This document shows positions 32,620 to 42,060 of a stretch of DNA of 64,000 nucleotides, one piece after another. The position numbers and the translations under genes were made by a program. A model generated the notes under the pieces. The model searched no databases and had not been told where the DNA came from. It was given only the letters and a program-made list of their open reading frames with translations. Every line of letters begins with the position of its first letter. Position 1 is the first letter of the stretch. This DNA is from Pectinophora gossypiella (Eukaryota > Arthropoda > Insecta > Lepidoptera > Gelechiidae), in assembly GCF_024362695.1 (NCBI RefSeq), contig NC_065405.1:2426672-2490671 (forward strand). Direction: 5' to 3'.

Positions 32620-34784
32620 GTGTGCGTTACCCCAACAAGAAAGTATCTCCTAGAGTTATATGAGTAGAACGTATAGTTGGTGCCTTATCTGCTGTAAATG
32701 TGCCCCCACATAAAAAATGTGTGCCCCCTGTCGTTTCGAAAAAAAATCGAAAAAACGATTCTTGCTGGGGTAACGTTTTTCTAGCAGGAAAATTCTAAAC
32801 GAATGATCGGAGAGAGAAAAACTGTGCATGGCCAGATAGCTTATATGTGTGACAAAATGTGCCCCCAAAAATAAAATCTGTGCCCCTTCAGATTTTCGAG
32901 ATATTGCATTTCCTGCTGGAGTAACGTTTTGATGAATAGTATATCTCTAAAACCATTGCATGTGCCCCTATAGAATAAACATACGCGAGTAGCTCTTAAT
33001 GTGTGCCCCTTTGTGCCCCAATTAGATTTTAGAAAATATTTATAGTTTTCAAGTTATCGCGGTTTTATGAAAACCCGAAAAAACATCGCAGCGCCTAAAT
33101 GAGACAAGGCATAACTTCGCTGAAAACTGTATTCGGTCTTTCTTGACGCTAATAATAACCATACAAAGTTTCAAAAATGTTCATGCATGCGTTTTTGAAT
33201 AATCTTGCTAAAAGTAAAAACGATGGTGTCATAACTTTGACGGCAAAATACAAGGAACTGGCACAATCCCAGATGTGTAGGTGTAAACCAAAATCTTGTG
33301 CCTTTAGTCAAAAATATATGGTGAAAATATTGAGCTTCAAATGTTACGCATTAAGTAAATATAAACAAAAAACCAAAATATGTAAACAACGGCTGGTTAT
33401 CCGACCAAATCTGAATGACTACTAAAAAGCGACGGATTCATACTTAACGAGGACCTTCTTTATTGGACGTATTATACCTAAGCTGTTGTCCTTACAGTCG
33501 CGTTCAAAAGTTTTGAGGGCTAATTAAAAAATATATTAAATGCACCTTGTGACTATATAAATGAAACAGCTTGTTGATGTGGAAATTATTATTTTTATTC
33601 CTAAATGCTAAATTTGATCATTAAACCTGCATTTTAGCTCCCTGCCGGACCCTGCTCAATTTGAGCAGTAGGACATAGTTTTAACTCTGCTTTACAATAA
33701 ATGTGACTTACATTAGTATAAAAATACAGGTATGTCACAAAACAGTTTGGTCACGATTTTGAGCATGTTAGTCACATGTACATTTTATTTGAAAATGGCT
33801 CTTATAAATGTATTAATCATGTGTAAGGTCATAGAAACAGCTATTAAAATATAATCCAATAACAACTTTATTTTATTAGTTATTACTTTTCTACTTCAGT
33901 GTACTCAGGCACAACACGTGTGAACCGGTTAGTGAGTAAAGTAAAGAAGGTCATCGATATGTATGAATCCGTCGCTTTTTAGTAGTCATTCAGATTTGGT
34001 CGGATAACCAGCCGTTGTTTACATATTTTGGTTTTTTATTTATATTTACTTAATGCGTAACATTTGAAGCTCAATATTTTCACCATATATTTTTGACTAA
34101 AGGCACAAGATTTTGGTTTACACCTACACATCTGGGATTGTGCCAGTTCCTTGTATTTTGCCGTCAAAGTTATGACACCATCGTTTTTACTTTTAGCAAG
34201 ATTATTCAAAAACGCATGCATGAACATTTTTGAAACTTTGTATGGTTATTATTAGCGTCAAGAAAGACCGAATACAGTTTTCAGCGAAGTTATGCCTTGT
34301 CTCATTTAGGCGCTGCGATGTTTTTTCGGGTTTTCATAAAACCGCGATAACTTGAAAACTATAAATATTTTCTAAAATCTAATTGGGGCACAAAGGGGCA
34401 CACATTAAGAGCTACTCGCGTATGTTTATTCTACAGGGGCACATGCAATGGTTTTAGAGATATACTATTCATCAAAACGTTACTCCAGCAGGAAATGCAA
34501 TATCTCGAAAATCTGAAGGGGCACAGATTTTATTTTTGGGGGCACATTTTGTCACACATATAAGCTATCTGGCCATGCACAGTTTTTCTCTCTCCGATCA
34601 TTCGTTTAGAATTTTCCTGCTAGAAAAACGTTACCCCAGCAAGAATCGTTTTTTCGATTTTTTTTCGAAACGACAGGGGGCACACATTTTTTATGTGGGG
34701 GCACATTTACAGCAGATAAGGCACCAACTATACGTTCTACTCATATAACTCTAGGAGATACTTTCTTGTTGGGGTAACGCACAC
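32620..34784. mobile_element. Complete foldback DNA transposon, 2165 bp
   Basis: Two 841-bp arms (32620-33460 and 33944-34784) are near-perfect inverted copies around a 483-bp loop. The termini gtgtgcgttacccc and ggggtaacgcacac are flanked by exact 9-bp duplications cagatatga (32611-32619, 34785-34793). Long arms plus a 9-bp duplication match the Foldback/Mutator-like class (established for Drosophila FB), so I infer that class. No transposase is encoded. Each arm holds seven GTGCCCC motifs in one orientation. Arms of this and the 24670 copy differ at few sites, so activity was recent. Confidence 0.92.
33461..33943. other. Loop of the foldback element
   Basis: 483 bp present only once in the window. 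It contains gtcgcgttcaaaagttttga, reminiscent of a transposon end, ctgctcaatttgagcag (a small palindrome) and AT-rich sequence. No ORF longer than a few dozen codons. It may be foreign cargo. Confidence 0.5.
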
Positions 34785-34793
34785 CAGATATGA

Positions 34794-35164
34794 CGCCAAC
34801 AGAACCGTTGAGATAATTTTCATTTCTATTTAACGTAACTTATTGTAAATAAATATGTTATGATTATGAAGATTTGTACTTAACAGTTTTGAGCGCTGAA
34901 TGGTAATGTCTCATACCGGCCATCCTGTCGTCTATATAGGTACCTACCTACAGGACGAAATCCCAAATTCGAAGCGTATTTCTCGTCGGTAAGATTGAGG
35001 TTAAACCGATTTTCAATATAAATAGGAGTATTTGATATTATCATTCAATTTCTTGATGAAATGGTCCCATCAATTTCATTATCCTTTTTGATAACCCTTG
35101 AGATAGGTAGAGAGACAGAGAGATATACTATAGCAGTCTTATAGTGGAAACCACGTAAACGCCT
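34794..35164. other. No gene seen
   Basis: AT-rich spacer. Confidence 0.3.
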
Positions 35165-35443
35165 ATTTGTATGTATGTATACACTGTAAAACCATGTCAC
35201 ATTAACTTTTTTGACAAATTAAACCGTCTCTCTCTCTTTATTTAAGAGTTGCGCTCTTGTCGGTGGAGTAATCGCCATTCCTCTCTCCTTCCCGCCAAAA
35301 CCTTCACCTCTTGATACGACACAACCTGCACCTTCCCTTTTATTTGTTTCATAAATGTTCTCCTAGGTCTACCCCTTCCTCTCTTCCCTTCTATGGTATT
35401 TGTTTGAAATTAAACCGTAAGTCTCATTAAATGTCAAATGTGT
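35165..35443. mobile_element. MITE-O copy split by LINE-I
   Basis: tatgtatacactgtaaaacc, atgtcacattaactttttt on the left and aaccgtaagtctcattaaat, gtcaaatgtgtg on the right are MITE-O. Confidence 0.75.
35228..35406 (-). mobile_element. LINE-I C-terminal insertion, 179 bp
   Basis: Flanked by 12-bp duplications aaattaaaccgt (35216-35227, 35407-35418). On minus it encodes IEGKRGRGRPRRTF...GK and a C-terminus, then ataaagagagagaga tail (CTCTCT at the plus-strand left edge). Same family as 39471-39744. Confidence 0.9.
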
Positions 35444-35740
35444 GATAGCTTATATACGGCCCACTGCTGAGCACAGGCCTCCTCTCAATCAACCGGAGTG
35501 AGGAGCATACTCCACCAAGCTGCTCCGCTGCGGGTTGATGGATGTGTATTTATTACAGCTAATAGCAGGGATCAACGGCTTACCGTGCCCTCCGAAACAC
35601 GGAATCATCTTACTTTTTCGGACAATCAGGTGATTCGACCCGGCATAATTCTTACCAAACAAAGGACAGTTTCGCAAAGTGATTTCGACAGAGGATGTTA
35701 TCGATTGAACCCGGAACTACAGATCGTGAGCCGAAGACAT
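35444..35740 (-). mobile_element. SINE-B, nearly full
   Basis: gcccactgctgagcacaggc, catactccaccaagctgctc, gatcaacggcttaccgtgcc, ccaaacaaaggacagtttcg, ending in a degenerate head near 35735. Confidence 0.78.
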
Positions 35741-35974
35741 AAGATACTTTTATGTGATTTTCTTTAATACTTGTAATTGCTACTTAGCAATACACCGCCG
35801 ATTGTGCTTCTCTTGTCACATTTGTAATTGTATTTAATGTTGTGTTTATATGTGCAATAAAGCGTTTTTGTATTATATTGTAATACCTAGATTTCTTTGG
35901 AATATTTTACCATATTTGAAATATTTGACCACAACTTACCTAGATTGAAACTAGCATGTTTATTGCGACGGGGG
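35741..35974 (+). mobile_element. LINE-F tail and flanks
   Basis: tatgtgcaataaagcgtttt then gtattatattgtaa at 35850-35882 is the LINE-F 3' end, as at 15991-16080. The remainder is AT-rich. Confidence 0.5.
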
Positions 35975-36075
35975 GTTCGTCCGTGTGGTTTCTGTCCTGT
36001 GTTGAATGTAATGTACCTGTATGTCTATGTCTGTGGTGTCCGGGAGTAATAAATGTTTCTTTCTTTCTTTCTTAT
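35975..36075 (+). mobile_element. LINE-E 3' end
   Basis: gtgtggtttctgtcctgtgt, gtctgtggtgtccgggagta, ataaatgtttctttctttct. Ends in (TTTC)n. Confidence 0.7.
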
Positions 36076-36442
36076 GTCAGAATGGTTTTATGACATGCCG
36101 GGAAGGTAAGCCAATAAACTACTACCTACCAGTTTTACTCACTACTTTCGAGGAATTTTCCTACCCTAATCATAACAGAGCAGGTGTGAAGGGTTAAGGA
36201 AAACGGAATATAAAAACAAAAATTTCTTTGTTTGTAGTACTGCCTCGTTTGCACCTTTCCACCCGGGTGGGCGTGCAAAGCTCTGAAAGTATTAGATAAA
36301 GCGAACCACTCCAATATAGAGACGCTTTGTTTGCTCGGCGGAAGTGTTCATAATCGGTTATGGGATGTTGGTTCCTTTTGTTTTGAAATATTCCATGTTA
36401 TGGCTCTATTGAGTGATTTCCGAACACATACCCTCAGTTATC
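36076..36442. other. No gene seen
   Basis: Mostly AT-rich with one GC-richer phrase (cacccgggtgggcgtgcaaa). No domain. Confidence 0.3.
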
Positions 36443-36451
36443 ATAATAGGT

Positions 36452-36768
36452 ATATACTCTAGCCATAGAGGCGGCCAATCAGCTCGCGACATCAAACACT
36501 TCAGAACCCCGATACCGACCCCGCCGGCGTGGTCGACGATTTCCCTCATTCAGCGCTTATCGCTATCGACCCACTAGAGTCGATTAATTCTTTCAAATAT
36601 TCTTCCTCTCAGACGATCCGAGCCGAGGTTCGCGCCCAACTGGGCACCCTCAGGCCTGTTGTCTTAAACGTTGTACCGGGTGAGAGCCCTCAGCGTTCCC
36701 CATTTGTCCGGCCAAGTAGTTAATGCCATCTGCGGCAAATCTACAATAAGTCACGTTAAAAAATAGTA
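36452..36768 (+). mobile_element. LINE-D 3' end, 317 bp
   Basis: Flanked by 9-bp copies ataataggt (36443-36451, 36769-36777). The first part encodes the C-terminal peptide DTDPAGVVDDFPHSALIAID (first bases 36511-36570). The 3' UTR then reads gtgagagccctcagcgttcc, ggccaagtagttaatgccat, ctacaataagtcacgt and A's. 5'-truncated. Confidence 0.85.
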
Positions 36769-36777
36769 ATAATAGGT

Positions 36778-36943
36778 GTAAGACTTTAATTCTCTTCACT
36801 TATCTTTAATTTATTTAGTTATCGAATTAATGGGGCCTTTTATCACTAAGTACTATTGAGGTCAAATAATAAAATTAGTAATTGGAACATTCAAAGTAAG
36901 TAGGTAAGTATCTAATTAATTTTCAAAATTTTATAAAAAATAT
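36778..36943. other. Spacer upstream of the tRNA-His terminator
   Basis: AT-rich. No feature besides the oligo-A run (36938-36943) that serves as terminator on minus. Confidence 0.3.
36938..36943 (-). terminator. Pol III oligo-T terminator of tRNA-His copy 1
   Basis: aaaaaa on plus is TTTTTT on minus, about 25 bases past the tRNA 3' end. Sits before the conserved cgctccgccgcgacagt segment. Confidence 0.55.
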
Positions 36944-36968
36944 ACGCTCCGCCGCGACAGTGTATCAC

Positions 36969-37040
36969 TGCCGTGACCAGGATTCGAACCTGGGTTACTA
37001 CGGCCACAACGTAGGGTCCTAACCACTAGACGATCACGGC
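36969..37040 (-). tRNA. tRNA-His: tRNA-His (anticodon GTG), copy 1
   Basis: The 72-nt gene folds as a cloverleaf. The acceptor GCCGTGA pairs with TCACGGC, the D arm is GTCT...GGAC, the anticodon arm is CTACG-TTGTGGC-CGTAG with anticodon GTG, and the T arm is CCAGG-TTCGAAT-CCTGG with discriminator A. Box A (TCGTCTAGTGG) and box B (GGTTCGAATCC) are intact. The CCA end and the extra 5' G would be added after transcription. It delivers histidine in translation. Two more identical copies follow within 5 kb, all on the same strand. It is not part of a SINE, since the flanks differ beyond about 30 bp. Confidence 0.93.
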
Positions 37041-37187
37041 TGTCGGAGCTCTGATAACAGCGTTGAAATTCTTAGTCTCTTTGGTCAGTTGTCACTAAAA
37101 TTAGAGCACTTTCACTTCGCATTGCGCGAGAGTGCGCAAACGCAATAGCGCCACTGAGTTTTTAAAATATGAACTCGACTGCATAAC
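37041..37187. other. 5' leader side of tRNA-His copy 1
   Basis: tgtcggagctctgataacag is conserved next to the other two tRNA-His genes, which marks the duplicated unit as slightly longer than the gene. Beyond that the flanks differ. Confidence 0.5.
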
Positions 37188-37300
37188 ATAACATAACATA
37201 ACAAATACTTTATTGCACAAACAGGAAAAAACAAAATACAAAACAAAAGAGAAATAGAATTAGCATATTGGGGTAAGTCCATAGGAATCACAATTAGTAC
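37188..37300 (-). mobile_element. LINE 3' end with GTTAT tail, minus
   Basis: aacataacataacataacaa then tactttattgcacaaacagg; on minus the tail is ATGTT repeats preceded by an AATAAA-type signal. Confidence 0.55.
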
Positions 37301-37497
37301 GACGACAAATGAATCTGTTGCGAATTTTTGCATTTAGATTAAAGATATTATAAATCTAGTAGTAGTAATAGAGAAGAATATTATAAATCTCGTCAAGTGA
37401 GATGGCAAACGTTACGTATTTATTTTGTTTCAGAAAATCCTATAAAATAATAAAATTACACACATGTGTTACCACCCCTATAATGGAGCGAACAGTT
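37301..37497. other. No gene seen
   Basis: AT-rich spacer. Confidence 0.3.
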
Positions 37498-38292
37498 TTT
37501 AGGGTTCCGTAGCCTAATGGCAAAAAACGGAGCCCTTATAGATTCGTCATGTCTGTCCGTCCGTCTGTCCGTCCGTATGTCACAGCCACTTTTCTCCGAA
37601 ACTATAATAACTATACTGTTGAAACTTGATAAATTTGTGTATTCTGTGAACCGCATTAAGATTTTTATGCAATGATAGAAAAAAAAAACAAATTTTGGGG
37701 GTCCCCATACATAGAACTGAAACTAAAAAATTTTTTTTCATCAAACCCATACGTGTGGTGTATCTATGGATAGGTCTTTCAAAATGGTATTGAGGTTTCT
37801 AATATCATTTTTTTCTAAACTGAATAGTTTGCGCGAGAGACACTTCCAAAGTGGTAAAATGTGTCCCCCCCCCCTGTAACTTCTAAAATAAGAGGAGGAT
37901 AAAACTAAGAAAAATATATGATGTAGATTAGCATGCAAACTACCAACGAAAATTAGTTTGACCCAGATCTAGTAAGTAGTTTTTTTTAATACATCATAAA
38001 TCGTAAACCGTAATTTACTTTATGTTACTTGCTGTTACGGAACCCTTCATGGGCGAGTCCGACTCGCACTTTTATAAAGGACACCACCACCATCGTTGAC
38101 CAGTCCATACACTCGATTGTTTGTGTTTCTCGTGTATGTTGTTGTTTTTTTTTTATTATGTGTTTGATTGTAAGTTATGTGTTATTCCGTGTTTTTATTG
38201 TATATTTGTTGTTTGTTTTATATTTGTTGCTGTGGTGTCCCTTTATAATAAACGTTTCTTTCTTTCTTTCTTTCACTTGGCCGCTTTTTTAA
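37498..38292 (+). repeat. Repeat U, interrupted
   Basis: Begins tagggttccgtagcctaatg and contains a tccgtccgtctgtccgtcc cluster, gaaactataataactatact, accgcattaagatttttatg. It ends acggaacccttcatgggcga, gtccgactcgcactt, ggccgctttttt. A 202-bp insertion splits the last 10 bases. A second copy begins at 38491. The class is unclear; the first and last segments contain agggttccgt and its complement. Confidence 0.6.
38072..38273 (+). mobile_element. LINE-E relative inserted in repeat U
   Basis: Between 5-bp copies cactt (38067-38071, 38274-38278). It reads aaaggacaccaccaccatcg, gctgtggtgtccctttataa and ends in (TTTC)n. The two flanks together read as one repeat U sequence. Confidence 0.75.
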
Positions 38293-38469
38293 CCTCCAAA
38301 AAAGTGTTTTTGTGATTACAAGCTTTTTGCAGTTGGCAAAAGTAATCGCGACCTATTTATGAGGGACTTTCCAGGCTACGTTCCTGAAAAACAATATAGA
38401 TGGCGCTGTACAGATTTAACGTGATAATCGCCTACATTCTCATTGCTCGGGTACATAATTATTAGTTAT

Positions 38470-38700
38470 TTAAATTATTTTACCACCTTTTTAGGGTTCC
38501 GTAGCCTAATGGCAAAAAACGGAACCCTTATAGATTCGTCATGTCTATCCGTCCGTCTGTCTGTCCGTCCGTCCGTCCGTATGTCACAGCCACTTTTCTC
38601 CGAAACTATAATAGCTATACTGTTGAAACTTGATAAATATGTGTATTCTGTGAACCGCATTAAGATTTTTACGCAAATAAATTGATTTGATTTGATTTTC
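38470..38700 (+). mobile_element. Repeat U piece joined to a LINE-G tail
   Basis: attattttaccacc, then repeat U words (agggttccgtagcctaatgg, tatgtcacagccacttttct), then cgcaaataaattgatttgat as in 7675-7700. The two breaks sit at short shared letters (ttttta, cgcaaa). It looks like a recombination product. Confidence 0.5.
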
Positions 38701-39185
38701 GTGTTAAATTGTCGATGAACCCTAACATCCAGGCTAACGTGCGCAACGAGATAAAATATCAACGAGTGACCGTACTATAATAAAATATCACTTTAACGAC
38801 ACGATCCGTCTTTGCTAACTAAACAATTACAGTTCGTCAGCAGATTCTAGTCGATTTTTATGAGCGGGCATAAATACTCCAGACGGGATTTATTTCCGTC
38901 CTGACGTCCAGTAGTCAATATTTATGGGGTCAATGGGTTCTAGCTGCGTCCTGTTCTGACACAACTTCACGCCCACCATCTTTACTGGACTAGACAGAGG
39001 CTAATTTTGTGTTAGTTATTTTTTTTTTCAACTTACCACGTGGGTCTAACAGAGAACCCGGTGAGGAGTGGGTACTTAGTTCACCTTGCGATGATTGGAC
39101 CTCTGACTACCCAGATTGGGACATAGTCGCGAACACATGTTGTGACGTGTTATTTTTTTAAATGTTTATCTATTATTACAATGGC
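38701..39185. other. No gene seen
   Basis: AT-rich and moderately GC DNA without shared repeats. Confidence 0.3.
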
Positions 39186-39245
39186 GTCTAATAATAAATT
39201 CAAATTCAAATTCAAAATATTTATTTCGGAAACAAGTCCATATTA
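39186..39245 (-). mobile_element. LINE (TTTGAA)n 3' end
   Basis: aaattcaaattcaaattcaa then atatttatttcggaaacaag, on minus a polyadenylation-like signal followed by TTTGAA units. Similar tail at 61655-61690. Confidence 0.5.
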
Positions 39246-39337
39246 TGTTAGTAACAGAACACTTTATAAATACTTACATAAAAACGACATAAATACTTTC
39301 TTCCCGTTTTCTTAATTATTCGTAGAAACATAGCATA

Positions 39338-39440
39338 AATAAATAGCCTATTATGTCCCATTGCTAGACAAAGGCCTCTCCTCAATCAACAGGAGTATAG
39401 CGCATACTCCACCACGCTGCACCACTGCGAGTAATCATAA
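39338..39440 (-). mobile_element. SINE-B fragment
   Basis: tattatgtcccattgctaga, ggcctctcctcaatcaac, gcatactccaccacgctgca. Confidence 0.7.
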
Positions 39441-39470
39441 CTGTTCAATTTTTCGTATAAACAAAAAGTA

Positions 39471-39744
39471 AGTAATAAAAAAGTAATGAAGACTATAGAG
39501 AACCGGAGAGGAAATATGATTGGCCACCTGACGCGACATGGTTCATTTATAACAAACAACATAGAAGGAAATATTGAAGGGAAGAGAGGAAGGGTTAGAC
39601 CTAGGAGAACATTTAAGAAACTAATAAAACAAAAAGGTGCCGGTAGTGTCGTATCAGGAGGTGAAGATTTTGGCGGGAAGAAGAGACGAATGGCGATTAC
39701 TCCACCGACAAGAGCGCAGCTCTTAAATAAAGAGAGAGAGAGAG
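39471..39744 (+). mobile_element. LINE-I C-terminal insertion next to tRNA-His
   Basis: Bounded by exact 11-bp copies aacaaaaagta (39460-39470, 39745-39755). It encodes RRGNMIGHLTRHGSFITNNI then EGKRGRVRPRRTF, a LINE C-terminus, then ataaagagagagagaga tail. Same family as 35228-35406. The target site is the oligo-A that is the T-run terminator of the tRNA-His gene at 39780-39851. Confidence 0.9.
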
Positions 39745-39747
39745 AAC

Positions 39748-39752
39748 AAAAA
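39748..39752 (-). terminator. Pol III terminator of tRNA-His copy 2
   Basis: aaaaa on plus is TTTTT on minus, about 28 bases past the tRNA 3' end. The 11-bp duplication recreated it after the LINE-I insertion, so a second run is left at 39463-39467. Confidence 0.55.
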
Positions 39753-39779
39753 GTACGCTCCGCCGCGACAGTGTATCAC

Positions 39780-39851
39780 TGCCGTGACCAGGATTCGAAC
39801 CTGGGTTACTACGGCCACAACGTAGGGTCCTAACCACTAGACGATCACGGC
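39780..39851 (-). tRNA. tRNA-His: tRNA-His (anticodon GTG), copy 2
   Basis: Identical 72-nt sequence to copies 1 and 3, with the same cloverleaf, GTG anticodon and intact box A and box B. Flanking segments agree with copy 1 for about 25 bases after the gene (cgctccgccgcgacagtgta on plus) and a short leader (tgtcggagctgtgacaaca). A LINE-I insertion lies 24 bp past its 3' flank, but the terminator survives, so expression may be kept. Confidence 0.93.
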
Positions 39852-40009
39852 TGTCGGAGCTGTGACAACAGCGGCGAAATACGCCGATACTTTCGGCGGA
39901 ATAGCACCCAAACAAGAACACTTTCACAATCTGAATTGTTGCAAAACCGTTGCTTGTTTTGTAAGAAACACAAAAAAACTAAATCATGTTTTTAGAATCG
40001 TATTAGACT
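39852..40009. other. Spacer
   Basis: AT-rich; nothing recognisable. Confidence 0.3.
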
Positions 40010-40417
40010 AACCGTTGCCTAGGGAATGCAATCCCGAATCGAAATCGCAAATTAAATTCGAGATCCCGCGTGATTGGAAATATCAATCTCGCGAGATTCC
40101 GAAATTTTCGGGATTAGACGAGATCCCGAATCCATTCATAAGATCCATTCATAAAAAAAATGTAAAATTAGGGTGGCTAAAAACGATGAAAACTGCTTGC
40201 TTGTGATAGTGAGGTTAATTAAAACAATTTTTTTTTGAAACAAAACAAAACCTTTATTCTTCAATATTACTAACTAAATAATTAAACTTTCTTTGGAAAT
40301 CAGCATAATCCCGTCAATCACGAATGGGATCTCGACATATTATGCATCGGGATTGCTCCCGAAAAATTAGACCCGCGAGATCGGGATTGCATTCGGTAGG
40401 GACCGTTCCCTTAGGCG
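40010..40417. mobile_element. MITE-X with subterminal motif clusters
   Basis: Ends are inverted: cctagggaatgcaatcccga at the left and tcgggattgcattcggtagg at the right. Near both ends cluster the words cgagatcccg, ctcgcgagat, cgggat and their complements. The repeated words make an ORF (EIPR...REIPK...DEIPN) that is not coding. Non-autonomous element of unknown class. Confidence 0.65.
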
Positions 40418-40512
40418 TTTGACTTTGGACTACGCTTGGCTTCGTCTTTTCGTCAATCGATGGCATAACATGTCCATTTGGTCAATCTTTTGGTCAGTTA
40501 TCTATAATACAC

Positions 40513-40560
40513 GAGGCCTGTGCTCAACAGTGGGATGTATATAGATTGTTTATGTTATCT
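40513..40560 (+). mobile_element. SINE-B tail remnant
   Basis: ggcctgtgctcaacagtggg, atgtatatagattgtttatg. Confidence 0.55.
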
Positions 40561-40710
40561 TTTAGTAAATGCGCTTAAAAAAAATACTTAAACCGCAAAG
40601 ATTAAAAGAGCGACGAAGAGAAGCTTCATAAGTTTGGCGGGGATGATTTGTAAATCTACCGTTTAAATTTTTCATTTAAATAAATTAAAAAAAAACAAGA
40701 TAACGGGGAG

Positions 40711-40780
40711 TGGAATTCTTCGGGTGCTTTCAAGGCCAGAGTGAACAGGCACCTTCTGGGCGAGCGAGCTCCATCTTAGG
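40711..40780 (+). pseudogene. CR1-like LINE C-terminal remnant
   Basis: The frame SGAFKARVNRHLLGERAPS ends at a stop at 40780. This is the familiar end of CR1-type reverse transcriptases in insects (family knowledge). Only about 20 residues survive. Confidence 0.7.
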
Positions 40781-40854
40781 CCTCAATGCCTTCGAGCAAA
40801 TCTGGGGCCAAGAGCAAACCCATCAAAGGTAAAAAAAAGATAAGTACTCAGGTC

Positions 40855-40985
40855 AGTTCTCCTCCTCGAAATCTCAAATCTCTCAAAATCATCCCGTAAA
40901 GGGTTGACAAAGGAGTGAAAAAAAATTACGTCCGCGCACAATAACCGAAGTTTCATGTCGAGTCTCATGAGGAATGAAAGTTAGC
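40855..40985 (+). mobile_element. Helitron-like internal remnant
   Basis: catcccgtaaagggttgaca, aggagtgaaaaaaaattacg, gcacaataaccgaag, ending gaaagttagcaag. It resembles 30170-30270 but is degraded. Confidence 0.45.
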
Positions 40986-41154
40986 AAGAAATATATACTT
41001 AGGGGGAAATAAAAAAAGTAAGTTATGAGGACCGAGGAAATTGGCTCCTAATGGAAGACGGTAGAATGGTCGTTAATGTCACAAGAAACATAATAATGCG
41101 GTTAAGGATGGCTGGATATGACTGTTTCTAGTATCTTATAATGTCAGGGAAAAT
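40986..41154. other. No gene seen
   Basis: Spacer. Confidence 0.3.
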
Positions 41155-41330
41155 CGCCAATTATATTACACACATATATAAACTCATGCATATTTCCCAC
41201 CGGGGGTAAGCAGAGACTATGAAATTCCCTTTGCTTCGATCCTGACACACTTCTCCTGCTTCCTCCACATGCATCAATCGTTTCATACAAGCACGCCGGT
41301 TTTGGGTAGATCGCACTAAACCTATAGCTA
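41155..41330 (-). pseudogene. LINE-K C-terminal fragment
   Basis: On minus: GLVRSTQNRRACMKRLMHVE and EAGEVCQDRSK, then SAYPRWE, then a degraded tail (catatataaactcatgcata on plus). No catalytic domain. Confidence 0.78.
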
Positions 41331-41394
41331 TCAATTGTCTGTAGCAATGAATTAGTAAAAATAATACTAAGCACTTTTTTAACTTTTTTTTGAC

Positions 41395-41448
41395 GTTACT
41401 TATTGTAGATTTGCCGCAGATGGTATGAACTACTTGGCCGGACAAAAC
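41395..41448 (-). mobile_element. LINE-D 3' terminal fragment
   Basis: tgacgttacttattgtagat, gccgcagatggtatgaacta, cttggccggacaaa, preceded by a T-run tail. Confidence 0.7.
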
Positions 41449-41549
41449 TAAGCAGGTAAACTAGGTGTCAATTATGAAAACTGCCAATGCTATATCCGAT
41501 GATATGATATGCAGCGACGGCTATTATATGTACCTATAATCATAACTAA

Positions 41550-41950
41550 TTTAAGAGCCACGCTATTGTCGAAGTAGCATTCTCCATGCTACTTTTTTAG
41601 GGAAAAATAGGTCAGTAGTTTCCCTCTTTCTGTCCTCCGTCTCTGAATAGTACTGACAGTTACTGCTGCCCTTTGTCAAGTTCCAGGTTACAGTCCCTGT
41701 GACTTGCCCTTCCGTCCTGCGTTTCCGTACTGATGGCTCCCATCTTCGCCGCTGCAACCGTTGAGGTCTTCGCCCGTATCCCTGTGCAAGAGTTCTACCT
41801 TGTACTCCGTTGGTCTGGGTCCCTTTCCGAACTCAGCCACCATCTCATTTCGGCCTACTAAAGCAAGAAGCCCACTCCCGTGGCAAGTTTGCGCCGAACA
41901 GGATTTGCCCCAGTGGAGGGCAGAGAGTCATCTGACTCTATATTTATGTA
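41550..41950. other. GC-richer block, possible LINE
   Basis: gacttgcccttccgtcctgc, gtctgggtccctttccgaac, aagcccactcccgtggcaag, tttgccccagtggagggcag have retroposon-like composition. No second copy is in the window. ORFs on both strands are without domain; class undecided. Confidence 0.35.
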
Positions 41951-42027
41951 CAATATATTATTATTATGTTCGAATTAATATCATCATCAAAATATTCAAA
42001 AAAATAGATCAAATTATTCATGAAAAA

Positions 42028-42034
42028 AAAAAGA
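42028..42034 (-). terminator. Pol III terminator of tRNA-His copy 3
   Basis: A run of about ten A on plus gives a long T run on minus, roughly 28 bases past the tRNA 3' end. Confidence 0.55.
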
Positions 42035-42060
42035 TGCGCTCCGCCGCGACAGTGTATCAC

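Noticed and set aside
32656..34748. ORFs of 63-82 codons that recur in all foldback arms
   Set aside because: They recur because the arms are near-identical DNA. They lack domains, and the count of differences is too small to test coding constraint by eye.
40015..40206. ORF with EIPR-like repeats
   Set aside because: The repeats come from the subterminal motif clusters of MITE-X.
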